From: Pyxidicoccus parkwaysis
GTDB taxonomy: Bacteria; Myxococcota; Myxococcia; Myxococcales; Myxococcaceae
Direction: 5' to 3'
Assembly (NCBI RefSeq): GCF_017301735.1
Contig: NZ_CP071090.1
Coordinates: forward strand, 7,058,001 to 7,122,000
DNA length: 64,000 nt
The translations under genes and the position numbers were made by a program. The notes beneath the pieces were generated by a model. It was not told where the DNA came from and made no database searches. It was given only the letters and a program-made list of their open reading frames with translations. Shown piece after piece: positions 42,186-50,118 of the stretch; within the stretch, counting starts at the first letter, position 1; each line of letters opens with the position of its first letter.

Positions 42186-43052
42186 TCAGCCCTCCTTGTC
42201 CAGCTCCGCGCGGAAGTACGCGCTGCCCTTCGCCAGCTCCGCCATGTATGGCCGCACGTCCTCGCGGGCCTCGGGCGTCAGCTTCGCGAAGGGAATCACG
42301 TGCTCATCGGGCACGTAGCGGAACGTCAGGTTGATGCGGCGCGTGCGGAAGTCCGGCAACTCCGGCGGCATGACATGGCCCGCCCGCGTGTCCACCCGCT
42401 GCACGCGGTGGAACGTCTGTTCCTTCCAGCGCGCGCCGCCGAAGAGCTGGAGCGCTCCGTCGTCGAGCCACTGCTCCAGCACCACCTCGTCGCGCTCGCC
42501 CGGGCGGGTGGAGGTGACGAACTGGATGAGGGCCCGCTCGCCGAAGGACAGCGAGGCCACCGGCCCCGGCTCGAAGTCCTTGTGCTCACCGACTCGCGCG
42601 GTGTCCACCCAGCGCCCGTCCTCCAGGCGGCTGCCGTAGAAGTTCACCAGGCATGTGTTGAGGTGCCAGCCCTTCGGCATGTCCGGTCCCCGGAACATCC
42701 GCCGCGCCAGCTCTTCAATCTTCGTCACCTGCCGCTGGAGCACCGCCGGGAAGGGCTCGGCCTTCACGCAGCGGTTCAGCACGCCCTTCGGCGGGCGGTA
42801 GTAGTCGAGGCACGCGAACTGCCAGTTGCCCAGCCAGTACACCGGCCGCAACAGCCGCCGCTGCGACTGCCCCGGCGGTGGCGGGAAGTGCTTCGAGTAG
42901 CGCTCCTCCCACAGCGGGTGGAGCGTGCCCAGCCACGCGATGATTTCCGCCTTGTCCACGGCGGACAGGAAGCTCGCGTTGTAGTGATGGCCCGGGGTGC
43001 GCTGGCGGACCTTGAGGCCCGGCGAGCGCCCCCGGTGGGGAGAGAAGGTCAT
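42186..43052 (-). CDS. AlkB-like 2-oxoglutarate/Fe(II)-dependent dioxygenase
   Basis: The AlkB core is visible in the 288 residues: N137-F-Y139 for 2-oxoglutarate, the iron ligands H157-x-D159 (EHKDFEPG) and H215 (FHRVQRV), then the R239-R-I-N-L-T-F-R245 strand with the arginines that hold 2-oxoglutarate. AlkB enzymes remove alkyl groups from nucleic-acid bases oxidatively; some act on RNA or on other substrates. It could not be told which. The N-terminus WLGTLHPLWEERYSKHFPP and the region around residues 70-85 are unusual and may bind the substrate. Convergent with the preceding gene; stop to stop 17 bases. Confidence 0.87.
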   Translation of the reverse strand: MTFSPHRGRSPGLKVRQRTPGHHYNASFLSAVDKAEIIAWLGTLHPLWEERYSKHFPPPPGQSQRRLLRPVYWLGNWQFACLDYYRPPKGVLNRCVKAEPFPAVLQRQVTKIEELARRMFRGPDMPKGWHLNTCLVNFYGSRLEDGRWVDTARVGEHKDFEPGPVASLSFGERALIQFVTSTRPGERDEVVLEQWLDDGALQLFGGARWKEQTFHRVQRVDTRAGHVMPPELPDFRTRRINLTFRYVPDEHVIPFAKLTPEAREDVRPYMAELAKGSAYFRAELDKEG

Positions 43053-43061
43053 GAGCGCGAC

Positions 43062-44777
43062 TCAGCGCCCGTGCGAGATGCCGACCGAGGCACCCTCGGC
43101 GGCGCCAGTGCCCACGGCGGGCGCGGACACGGTCGCGGCGGCAGCGGCCTTCACCGCAGGCGCGGAAGCAGCAGTCTCGGAGGTCTTCGCAGCGGTGGCG
43201 TCGGTCGAAGTGCCCTCGGCGGTCTTCGCCACTGCGGGCGTGGCAGCCTTCACATCGGCAGGCGAGGCGACCACCGCCGCAGCGGGCTGAACAGCATTGT
43301 CCACGGCGGGCGCGGCCACGGCGGGCACAACCACCTTCTCGGACGATGCAGCGTTCTCACCGGCCTGAGCAGCCACAGCGGGCGCAGCCGTCTTCTCCGC
43401 CGAAGCAGCCACGGCGGCAGCAGCCGCATTCACACCCGCCGAACCGGCGGCGGCAGGCACGGCGGCCTTCTCAGCCGCGACAGCCGCCGTCTTGCAGTCC
43501 AGCGCGGCCTGGGCCTTCGCGGCCACGAGCGCAGGAGACGTCAAAGCCTCGGGAGGCAGCCGGCGCGGAGGCAGCAGGAACGGCGGCGGCACGGGGCAGT
43601 GCGTGCAGGGCCCGCGCAGCGGCACGGACAGCCGCTGACCGGCGCGCAGGAAGTTATTGCGCATCCGGTTCGCCTTCTTGATCATCGCAATCGTCGAGTT
43701 GTACTTCAGCGCGATGCCGCCCAGCGTGTCGCCGTTGCGAATCTTGTGCGTGGTGACGTTGTACTCGGGCTGGAGCGCCAGCAGCGGCTGCACGCGGCGG
43801 CCCAGCTCCTGAGCGCGCGGGTTGTGGAAGCGCACGTGGAAGTGGTCACGGTGCCGGCGCGCGTGGCGGATGACGCCGTTCGGCCCGTCGTTGAAGAGCG
43901 AGTCCAGCCACGCCTTGTCCTCACCGATGGACAGCGCGTAGTTGTAGATGACCTGCCGCACGCGCTTGTCCACCAGCACCATCTGCACGTCCGTCTTCGT
44001 AATCAGCGCGCGCAGGAGCGCCCAGTTGAGCGGCACGTTGATGTACTTCTCACGCTCGCGCTCGCGGATGGGGTCCACCGTCGGGTAGTAGAAGCCGACG
44101 TCCACGTCCCGGCCGTTCTGGTGGCTCTTGTGGGGGCGCAGGTAGCCGCCCTCCTTGTTGCTGATGCCGTTGACCCGCAGCGGCGGCGCCTCCGGGTACT
44201 TCGCGCGCACCTCGCGGATGGCCGTGGTCAGGTAGTCGATGGTCTCCTCGGTGGCCCACGCCACCTCGGGCGAGACGACAATCCACTCCGGCCCGTTCGG
44301 GAAGCGCTTCCCGTTCACCAGCCGGCCGCTCTGCACGAAGCCCACGGCCATGGAGCCGAGCGTCCCGATCTCGTTCTTCCACCGGCGCGCCAGGTCCTCG
44401 TCGGAGATGTCCGCCGAGTACACCGGCCCCGTCGGCACCTCGCCCGAGGCCACGGCCTCCGGCGACTCACCGTCATCACCCGCGTCTCCACCCGCTTCGC
44501 CGTCGGCGACCTCGGCCGCGTCGTCGTCCTCGCCCTCCGCGTCCTCGGCGGACAGCGGGCAGCTTCCCTCAGGCGCGGAGGCCGGAGCCGTGGCCACGGG
44601 CGCCGGACTCTCGACGGCCGGAGCCGGTGTCGGGGCAGGAGCCGGCGGCGCCTCGGCACGCGGCGCGTCCGAGACCTCGGGACGCACGGCGGCGAGGGCC
44701 GGCGCAGTGCCAGCAGTGGGGGCCACGCGCGCGGCACAGCCGGCGCAGACGAGCAGGAGCCAGATTGGGTAACGCAC
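43062..44777 (-). CDS. Penicillin-insensitive murein endopeptidase-like lipoprotein with LysM and Ala-rich tail
   Basis: A GTG at 44777 (RYPIWLLLVCAGC) gives a lipoprotein with Cys15; a TTG farther up is less likely. After an acidic Pro/Ala linker comes the MepA-type zinc peptidase domain at about 150-340: the HKSHQNGRDVD and RDHFHVRFH motifs supply the LAS-family ligands. A LysM domain follows (HKIRNGDTLGGIALKYNSTIAMIKKANR), which binds peptidoglycan, then a Cys-containing RGPCTHCP and a 170-residue Ala/Val/Pro-rich tail of low complexity. The enzyme would cleave D-Ala-mDAP cross-links in the cell wall. The Ala-rich tail is unusual for this family. Not coupled to deoD, which ends 231 bases upstream. 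Confidence 0.88.
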   Translation of the reverse strand: MRYPIWLLLVCAGCAARVAPTAGTAPALAAVRPEVSDAPRAEAPPAPAPTPAPAVESPAPVATAPASAPEGSCPLSAEDAEGEDDDAAEVADGEAGGDAGDDGESPEAVASGEVPTGPVYSADISDEDLARRWKNEIGTLGSMAVGFVQSGRLVNGKRFPNGPEWIVVSPEVAWATEETIDYLTTAIREVRAKYPEAPPLRVNGISNKEGGYLRPHKSHQNGRDVDVGFYYPTVDPIREREREKYINVPLNWALLRALITKTDVQMVLVDKRVRQVIYNYALSIGEDKAWLDSLFNDGPNGVIRHARRHRDHFHVRFHNPRAQELGRRVQPLLALQPEYNVTTHKIRNGDTLGGIALKYNSTIAMIKKANRMRNNFLRAGQRLSVPLRGPCTHCPVPPPFLLPPRRLPPEALTSPALVAAKAQAALDCKTAAVAAEKAAVPAAAGSAGVNAAAAAVAASAEKTAAPAVAAQAGENAASSEKVVVPAVAAPAVDNAVQPAAAVVASPADVKAATPAVAKTAEGTSTDATAAKTSETAASAPAVKAAAAATVSAPAVGTGAAEGASVGISHGR

Positions 44778-44969
44778 CGGAGCGAAGGATGACCCCAAAT
44801 CCGTCCGGCCTCCAAGTACCTGTCTCGGATTTGTGAACGCCTCCCTGCCCCCTGGGGCGTGCCGCTTCCCTCCACTTCACGGTTTCAGAGGGGAAACGCC
44901 CTGCTTCACCACCTGCCCGGCTGCTGTCCTGCGGGGCGCGGCAGGGCCGGTTGACGCCCGCGCCCCACC

Positions 44970-44989
44970 CCGCGTGGAACCTCACGCGG
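44970..44989. terminator. Hairpin after deoD
   Basis: CCGCGTG (44970-44976) and CACGCGG (44983-44989) form a perfect 7-bp stem with loop GAACCT. It lies 20 bases past the deoD stop on the minus strand, and before the endopeptidase start. No T tract; a termination role is plausible only. Confidence 0.45.
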
Positions 44990-45008
44990 AGCGGGACACG
45001 GAGAGACT

Positions 45009-45752
45009 TCAGCCCGCCTTCGGGGCCACGGCCGGAGGCACCGGCTCCGCGACGGCGACGTCGAGCGCGAGCTCGATCATCTCCTCGAAGGAGGTCTGCC
45101 GCTCCTGCGGGCTGAGCGCCTCATGCGTCAGCAGGTGGTCGGACACGGTGAGCAGCGCGAGCGCGCGGGCGCCCGTCTCGGCGGCGATGCCGTAGAGCCC
45201 CGCCACTTCCATCTCCACCGCGAGCATGCCCATGCGCGCCAGCGTGGCGTTGAGCTGCTCCTGCGGATGGTAGAAGAGGTCCGACGAGAAGACGGGCCCG
45301 GCGCGCACCGGACGGCCGCGCTTCTCCGCCGCCTCCATCGCGCGCCGCGCCAGCATGAAGTCCGGTACCGCGGGGAAGTCGTGGTCCATGAGGCGCATCC
45401 GGTTCACCTTCGAGTCGGTGCCGGCGCCGGTGGCGACGATGACGTCGCGCAGCTTCACGTCGTGGCGCAGGGCGCCGCAGCTCCCCACGCGGATGAGGAC
45501 GCGCGCGCCGTACGTCTTGATGAGCTCGGTGGCGTAGATGGAGATGGAGGGGATGCCCATGCCGTGCCCCATCACCGACACCTTTCGGCCGCGATAGGTA
45601 CCGGTGAAGCCATACATGTTGCGCACGGAGGTGACGCCGCGCGCCTCCTCGAGGAAGCGCTCGGAGATGTGACGGGCCCGCAGCGGGTCGCCGGGCATCA
45701 GCACCACGTCGGCGAAGTCACCGGGTGCGGCGGAGATATGAGGAGTAGCCAT
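45009..45752 (-). CDS. deoD: Purine-nucleoside phosphorylase, DeoD type
   Basis: ATG at 45752. The 247 residues match the small hexameric class: MPGDPLRA (phosphate loop), [32 protein letters not shown] (nucleoside Glu) and VSDHL. DeoD splits purine nucleosides to base and ribose-1-phosphate in purine salvage. The C-terminus has about 20 extra Pro/Ala/Val residues. The adjacent genes are unrelated. Uridine phosphorylase shares the fold, but the MEVAGLYG and SCGA context favours purines. Confidence 0.92.
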   Translation of the reverse strand: MATPHISAAPGDFADVVLMPGDPLRARHISERFLEEARGVTSVRNMYGFTGTYRGRKVSVMGHGMGIPSISIYATELIKTYGARVLIRVGSCGALRHDVKLRDVIVATGAGTDSKVNRMRLMDHDFPAVPDFMLARRAMEAAEKRGRPVRAGPVFSSDLFYHPQEQLNATLARMGMLAVEMEVAGLYGIAAETGARALALLTVSDHLLTHEALSPQERQTSFEEMIELALDVAVAEPVPPAVAPKAG

Positions 45753-45768
45753 GGCCGCGCACCATATC

Positions 45769-46185
45769 CTACGGGCCGGCCACCCAGGACACGTGGAAGT
45801 GGGCATCCAGCGTGGACTGCGAGTAGCTCGCCGGCAGCGGCGCAAAAGGTGCGGCCTTCTTCACCGCGTCCAGCGCCGCCGCGTCCCACGCCTTCGAGCC
45901 CGACGCCGTCGTCACGGTGGCGGACATCAGCTTCCCGTCCCGGCCAATCACCGCCTGCACCACCGTCTTCCGCCCCAGCGCGGGCGTGCCCTTCGGCTGC
46001 CGCCACTTCCCGGCCACGCGAGAGTAGAGCTTCTGCTGATAGGCAGAATCCTTCAGCTCGTTCTGGAAGAAGGCCTCCAGCCGGGGACTGCCGGCGGCGG
46101 CCAGGGCCACGGGGGCCACGGCCAGTGCGAGCAGCGTCACGAGGGCCACGCGTCGGGTGCGGAAGAACAAGGTGTCCAGGGGCAA
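45769..46185 (-). CDS. Small secreted TonB-like C-terminal domain protein
   Basis: ATG at 46185, followed by a signal peptide or short TM anchor ([17 protein letters not shown]). Residues about 60-138 resemble a TonB C-terminal domain: [42 protein letters not shown], with the usual alternation and DAAAL helix. The long periplasm-spanning Pro-rich region of TonB is missing, so it is not a classic energy transducer. It is close to the deoD start (17 bases) on the same strand. The same kind of domain is found at the N-terminus of the receptors at 51-58 kb. Confidence 0.78.
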   Translation of the reverse strand: MPLDTLFFRTRRVALVTLLALAVAPVALAAAGSPRLEAFFQNELKDSAYQQKLYSRVAGKWRQPKGTPALGRKTVVQAVIGRDGKLMSATVTTASGSKAWDAAALDAVKKAAPFAPLPASYSQSTLDAHFHVSWVAGP

Positions 46186-46305
46186 TCCCTCCCATCAGGA
46201 GAACTGGCGCGAGGCTAGCGCCTCCCACGCGAGGTGGCACCCGCCACTACCGCTCGGGCCGGCCCGGGTCGAGAATGGGACATCCGACAGGGAGGGTTGC
46301 CCGCC

Positions 46306-47706
46306 ATGTCCACCGCCTCCGCCCCCGCATCCCGCGCCGTCTCCGCCCCGCTTCCCCCCGGCCCCAAGGGTGAGCTGTTCCTGGGCAACCTGCGCGCCCT
46401 GCGCAGGAATCCCCTGACCTTCTTCCCCGCCCAGGTGCGCGAGTACGGCGACGTGGTGCGCCTGCGCGTCGGCCCCATGTCCCTGACGCTGCTGGCCCAC
46501 CCGGACCACGTGCGCCACGTGCTCCAGGACAACGCGCGCAACTACAACAAGCAGACGCGCGGCTTCGCGGTGGTGCGCGAGCTGCTCGGCCAGGGCCTGC
46601 TCACCAGCGAGGGAGACTTCTGGCTCCGGCAGCGTCGCCTCGCCCAGCCCGCCTTCCACCGCCAGCGGCTCGCCGGCTTCGCCAGCACGATGGTGAAGAC
46701 GACGGAAGAACTGGTCCAGGCGTTGGAGCCCCGCATCACCAGCGGCCAGCCCTTCGACGTGGCCGAGGACCTCACGCACCTGACGCTGCGCATCGCCGGG
46801 CTCACCCTCTTCGGCACGGACCTGGGCGGAGACTCCCGCGCGGTGGGCGACGCGCTGGGCCGCGTGCAGACGGCCGCCAACGAGCGCCTCACGCAGCTCA
46901 TCCCGCTGCCGCGCGCCCTGCCCCTGCCTTCGCACCGGCGCTTCGAGAGGGACGCGGCCACGCTGGACCGCGTGGTGCGCTCCATCATCGAGCGCCGCCG
47001 CCGCGAGGGCGGTGAGCACCATGACCTGCTGCAGATGCTGATGGAGGCGCGCGACGAGGACACCGGCGAGCGCATGAGCGACACGCAGCTGCGCGACGAG
47101 GTGCTGACGCTGCTGCTCGCCGGGCACGAGACGACGGCCAGCACGCTCGCGTGGACGGTGATGTTGCTCTCGCAGCACCCCGGCGTGCGCCGGCAATTGG
47201 AGGCCGAGCTGTCACGGGAGCTGGCGGGCCGCGTGCCCACGGTGGAGGACATTCCCAGGCTCGCGCTCACCCGCCGCGTGGTGGACGAGTCGCTGCGCCT
47301 CTACCCGCCCGCGTGGATTTTCTCCCGCGCCGCCATCCAGGACGACGTCGTGGGCGGCTACCGCATCCCCCGGGGCTCGTACGTGCTCATCCTGCCGTGG
47401 GTGCTGCACCGCCATCCGAAGCTCTGGGAGAACGCGGACGCGTTCGACCCGGACCGCTTCCTCGCAGAGAAGGAGCGCGAGCGTCCGCGCTTCACCTTCT
47501 TCCCCTTCGGTGGTGGCCCGCGCCAGTGCATCGGCAACCAGTTCGCGCTGATGGAGTTGGTGCTCGTGCTGGCCACGCTGCTCCAGCGCGTGCGCTTCGA
47601 TTTGGCGCCAGGCCATCCGCTGGCGCCGGCACCCGCCATCACCCTGCGCCCCCGGCCGGGCGTCTGGGTGACAGCGGCCCGCGCTCACGCCGTCAGCGCC
47701 GGGTAG
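46306..47706 (+). CDS. Cytochrome P450
   Basis: GGGAGGG at 46290-46296 stands before the ATG, which is preferred over an earlier in-frame ATG at 46234. The core is complete: I-helix LLLAGHETTAS, ExxR as ESLR, PERF-like DPDRF, and the haem loop FPFGGGPRQCIGNQF with Cys408 as thiolate ligand. The order and the HETT acid-alcohol pair fit CYP monooxygenases that need a redox partner. Substrate unknown; myxobacterial CYPs often act on fatty acids, steroids or natural products, but no biosynthetic cluster is present. It is convergent with an Old Yellow Enzyme, sharing 22 bases at their ends. Confidence 0.94.
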   Translation: MSTASAPASRAVSAPLPPGPKGELFLGNLRALRRNPLTFFPAQVREYGDVVRLRVGPMSLTLLAHPDHVRHVLQDNARNYNKQTRGFAVVRELLGQGLLTSEGDFWLRQRRLAQPAFHRQRLAGFASTMVKTTEELVQALEPRITSGQPFDVAEDLTHLTLRIAGLTLFGTDLGGDSRAVGDALGRVQTAANERLTQLIPLPRALPLPSHRRFERDAATLDRVVRSIIERRRREGGEHHDLLQMLMEARDEDTGERMSDTQLRDEVLTLLLAGHETTASTLAWTVMLLSQHPGVRRQLEAELSRELAGRVPTVEDIPRLALTRRVVDESLRLYPPAWIFSRAAIQDDVVGGYRIPRGSYVLILPWVLHRHPKLWENADAFDPDRFLAEKERERPRFTFFPFGGGPRQCIGNQFALMELVLVLATLLQRVRFDLAPGHPLAPAPAITLRPRPGVWVTAARAHAVSAG

Positions 47707-48758
47707 TCCGTGTAGCCGCGCGCGTCGCCGCCGTAGAAGGTGCTCGAATCAGGCGTGTTGAGCGGCGCGCCCTTCAGCAGTCGCTCGGGCAGGTCCGGGT
47801 TGGCCAGGAACGTCGAGCCGAAGGACACCAGGTCCGCGAGCTTGTCATTGAGGACGGCGTTGGCGCTCTGGAGCGTGTGCCCGCCATTGGTCATCAGCGG
47901 CCCGCGGAAGCGCTCGCGGATGAGCGGGAGGATTCGAGGCGTCTCCGGGGCCGGCACCGGCGCCATCACGTGCAGGTACGCCAGGCCCAACTTGTCGAGC
48001 GCCCCCGCCGCGTAGCTGAACGTCTTCGCCGGGTCCGAGTCCGACATGCTGTTGAACGGATTCATCGGCGACAGCCGCACGCCCGTCCGGTCCGCGCCAA
48101 TGGCGCCCGCGACGGCCTCCGTCACCTCCAGCAACAGCCGCGCGCGATTCTCCACGCTGCCGCCATACGCATCCGTACGGTGGTTGCTGCCGTCTCGCAG
48201 GAACTGGTCGAGCAGGTAGCCATTCGCGCCGTGCACCTCCACGCCGTCGAAGCCCGCTTCCATCGCCCGGCGCGCACCGTTGGCGAAGCCCTGGACGATG
48301 CCCGGCAGCTCACTCAACTCCAGCGCGCGCGGCGTGACGAAGGACTTGGGACCTTCCACCGTGTAGAGCGTGCCCTCGGCGGCAATGGCGGACGGCGCCA
48401 CCGGCAGCGCCCCGCCCGGCTGCATCACCGGGTGGGAGATGCGCCCGACGTGCCACATCTGGAGGAAGATGCGCCCGCCGCGCGCGTGCACGGCGTCCGT
48501 GACGCGGCGCCAGCCCGCCACCTGCGCGTCGGTGTGGATGCCCGGCGTGTTCGGGTAGCCGTAGCCCTGGAGCGAGAACTGCGTAGCCTCGGTGATGAGG
48601 AGTCCCGCTGACGCGCGCTGCGCGTAGTACTCCGCCATCAGCGGCGTGGGCACCTGTCCCTCCGCGGCGCGGTTGCGCGTCATGGGCGCCATGACGATGC
48701 GGCTGGGAAGCTTCAGGGAGCCCACGGTGATGGGCGTGAACAGGGGCTGCTGCGACAT
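47685..48758 (-). CDS. nemA: Old Yellow Enzyme-family NADPH:flavin oxidoreductase
   Basis: GGAGG lies seven bases before the ATG at 48758. Old Yellow Enzyme motifs: VMAPMTRNRA, the HGANGYLLDQFL strand with substrate-binding His and Asn, GGSVENRARLL, RLSPMNPFN and FGSTFLANPDLPERL. FMN-bound enzymes of this type reduce activated C=C bonds of enals, enones, nitrate esters and related toxic electrophiles with NAD(P)H. Three features suggest induction: an ArsR regulator immediately upstream on the same strand, a palindrome in the gap and a single gene length. The symbol is family-level. Confidence 0.92.
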   Translation of the reverse strand: MSQQPLFTPITVGSLKLPSRIVMAPMTRNRAAEGQVPTPLMAEYYAQRASAGLLITEATQFSLQGYGYPNTPGIHTDAQVAGWRRVTDAVHARGGRIFLQMWHVGRISHPVMQPGGALPVAPSAIAAEGTLYTVEGPKSFVTPRALELSELPGIVQGFANGARRAMEAGFDGVEVHGANGYLLDQFLRDGSNHRTDAYGGSVENRARLLLEVTEAVAGAIGADRTGVRLSPMNPFNSMSDSDPAKTFSYAAGALDKLGLAYLHVMAPVPAPETPRILPLIRERFRGPLMTNGGHTLQSANAVLNDKLADLVSFGSTFLANPDLPERLLKGAPLNTPDSSTFYGGDARGYTDYPALTA

Positions 48759-48808
48759 GGTGCGCCTCCGCGAAAAGCTCGATGGCGCATCGAAGTAATC
48801 AGCCCCGC

Positions 48809-48832
48809 TCAAACAATCAAACGAATGTTTGA
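48809..48832. promoter_or_regulatory. Operator-like palindrome with extra half site before nemA-like gene
   Basis: TCAAAC-GAAT-GTTTGA (48817-48832) is a perfect 16-bp inverted repeat; a third TCAAAC (48809-48814) gives a direct half site. It lies between the ArsR gene and the Old Yellow Enzyme gene, both on the minus strand, 51-74 bases before the enzyme start. On the minus strand TTGATT is followed 17 bases on by a weak -10 (TACTTC). This arrangement fits a repressor site overlapping the promoter. Confidence 0.6.
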
Positions 48833-48852
48833 ATCACCTTCGGAGGCCCCGC

Positions 48853-49149
48853 TCACTCCACGAAGCCGCGGAAGGTCTCCGCGAGCAGCTCGCGGTTGAG
48901 GAAGCAGAAGGCGTGGGGACCTTCCTTCCGCTTGGAGATGATGCCCGCGGCCTCCAGCACCTTTCCGTGGTGGGACAGCAGCGCCACGCTCACGCCCAGC
49001 GCCTCCGCGAGCTCCATCCCGCACATCTCCTTCTTCTTCATCAGCATCTCCACGATGCGGACGCGGCACGGGTCCGAGAGCGCCTTGAAGACCTTGGCGC
49101 GGCGGGCGATGGACGCCGGGTCGGAGAGCTGGGGAGCGGAAGGTGCCAC
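48853..49149 (-). CDS. ArsR-family winged-helix regulator
   Basis: A short regulator of 98 residues with GTG start. The winged helix is clear: KVFKALSDPCRVRIVEMLMKK, ELAEALGVSVALLSHHGKVLEAAGIISKRKEG, then FCFLNRELLAE. The αC Cys-x-Cys metal site of ArsR/SmtB is not present: Cys residues are in SDPC, EMCG and AFCF, so it may sense redox or electrophiles by thiols. It is followed by an Old Yellow Enzyme, whose promoter holds the palindrome; repression of the enzyme is the likely role. That is inference by context. Confidence 0.85.
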   Translation of the reverse strand: MAPSAPQLSDPASIARRAKVFKALSDPCRVRIVEMLMKKKEMCGMELAEALGVSVALLSHHGKVLEAAGIISKRKEGPHAFCFLNRELLAETFRGFVE

Positions 49150-49258
49150 GTGGCAACCCTAACCAGCAGCGTATCGGTGTCGCAACGAGACGCGGCTCGC
49201 TCTGGGTGAAGCAGTGCGCCGTCGCGCACATGGGACGAGCCCCGCGCATCCTGCGGTT

Positions 49259-49337
49259 CGGCGAGCAGGCACGGCATGCGTGCGTCCCCCCGACCGCATC
49301 ACCCTCCACCGCTTGGAAGCACGGCGAGCAGGCACGG
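49259..49337 (+). repeat. Two 16-bp direct repeats in the gap before the AbiGi-like gene
   Basis: CGGCGAGCAGGCACGG occurs at 49259-49274 and 49322-49337, 63 bases apart. Both are followed by a CATG within two bases. The region between is non-coding and separates the ArsR gene from the AbiGi-like gene. It may be a tandem duplication remnant or operator pair. Confidence 0.5.
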
Positions 49338-49404
49338 ACATGAGCCGACCCATCCGGTTGCATCCACCTCCCCCGTCCGGGACATTACCGGCGGGGTAGG
49401 GTCC

Positions 49405-50112
49405 ATGCTCGGTTATCAAGCCAACGCACAGTGGCGGGACATGAGCGACTTCGTGGTGCACTTCACGAAGCCGGGTGCGCCCTACCATGACGCCTACCAG
49501 AACATGATGAGCATCCTCGGTTCGCGGACGCTCATCCCCGGCGCGGAGGGCTTCGGCCTCTCCCGCAAGGAGCCCAGCGTCGCCGAGCGCCACCGCTCGG
49601 TGTGCTTCAGCGAGATTCCGTTGGACCAGCTCGCGAGGCTCGTGCAGCGCCGAAGCCTGTACGGCATCGCCTTCAGCAAGAGCTACATCCTGTCGCAGGG
49701 CGGAGGCCCCGTCTGGTACGTGCAGTACGGCTCGCCCGCGCACCTCGCGCTGAAGCACCAGGTGCAGCAGGCGCTGACGGCGAAGGAGCCACAGCGCGAG
49801 CCCATCTGGTCCATGACGCCCTTCGTGGACATCCAGGGCGACACCCACAACGCGCCCTACAGCTACCGCTTCGACTGGGAGCGCGAGTGGCGCGTGCCCG
49901 GCCTCCTGCGCTTCACCGAGTACGACGTCGCCGCCCTCTTCCTCCCCGAGGAGCTGCACGCCACCGCGCGCGGCTTCTTCGAGTGGGCCGTGAAGGAGAA
50001 GGCGGGCCCCGGCTACTTCTGCCCCTGCCTGGACCCGCTGTGGAAGGCCGAGCAGATTGCCCAGGCCCTGGCGAAACACGCCGAAGAGTCCGCGAGCCTC
50101 AAGGCGGGGTAG
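49405..50112 (+). CDS. AbiGi-like protein (abortive-infection family candidate)
   Basis: ATG at 49405 is used, as the codons upstream are Pro/His-rich and look non-coding. The 235 residues contain DFVVHFTKPG, NMMSILGSRTL and VCFSEIPLDQL, followed by FDWEREWRVPG and LFLPEEL: this layout recalls the AbiGi family (PF10899), long annotated as antitoxin of a phage-resistance pair, and the related DUF2971 group. The likely core is an ADP-ribosyl-like or phosphoesterase fold, unproved. No partner nuclease gene (AbiGii) is next to it. Preceding gap holds direct repeats. Family call made by memory of motifs only. Confidence 0.6.
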   Translation: MLGYQANAQWRDMSDFVVHFTKPGAPYHDAYQNMMSILGSRTLIPGAEGFGLSRKEPSVAERHRSVCFSEIPLDQLARLVQRRSLYGIAFSKSYILSQGGGPVWYVQYGSPAHLALKHQVQQALTAKEPQREPIWSMTPFVDIQGDTHNAPYSYRFDWEREWRVPGLLRFTEYDVAALFLPEELHATARGFFEWAVKEKAGPGYFCPCLDPLWKAEQIAQALAKHAEESASLKAG

Positions 50113-50118
50113 CCCGCG

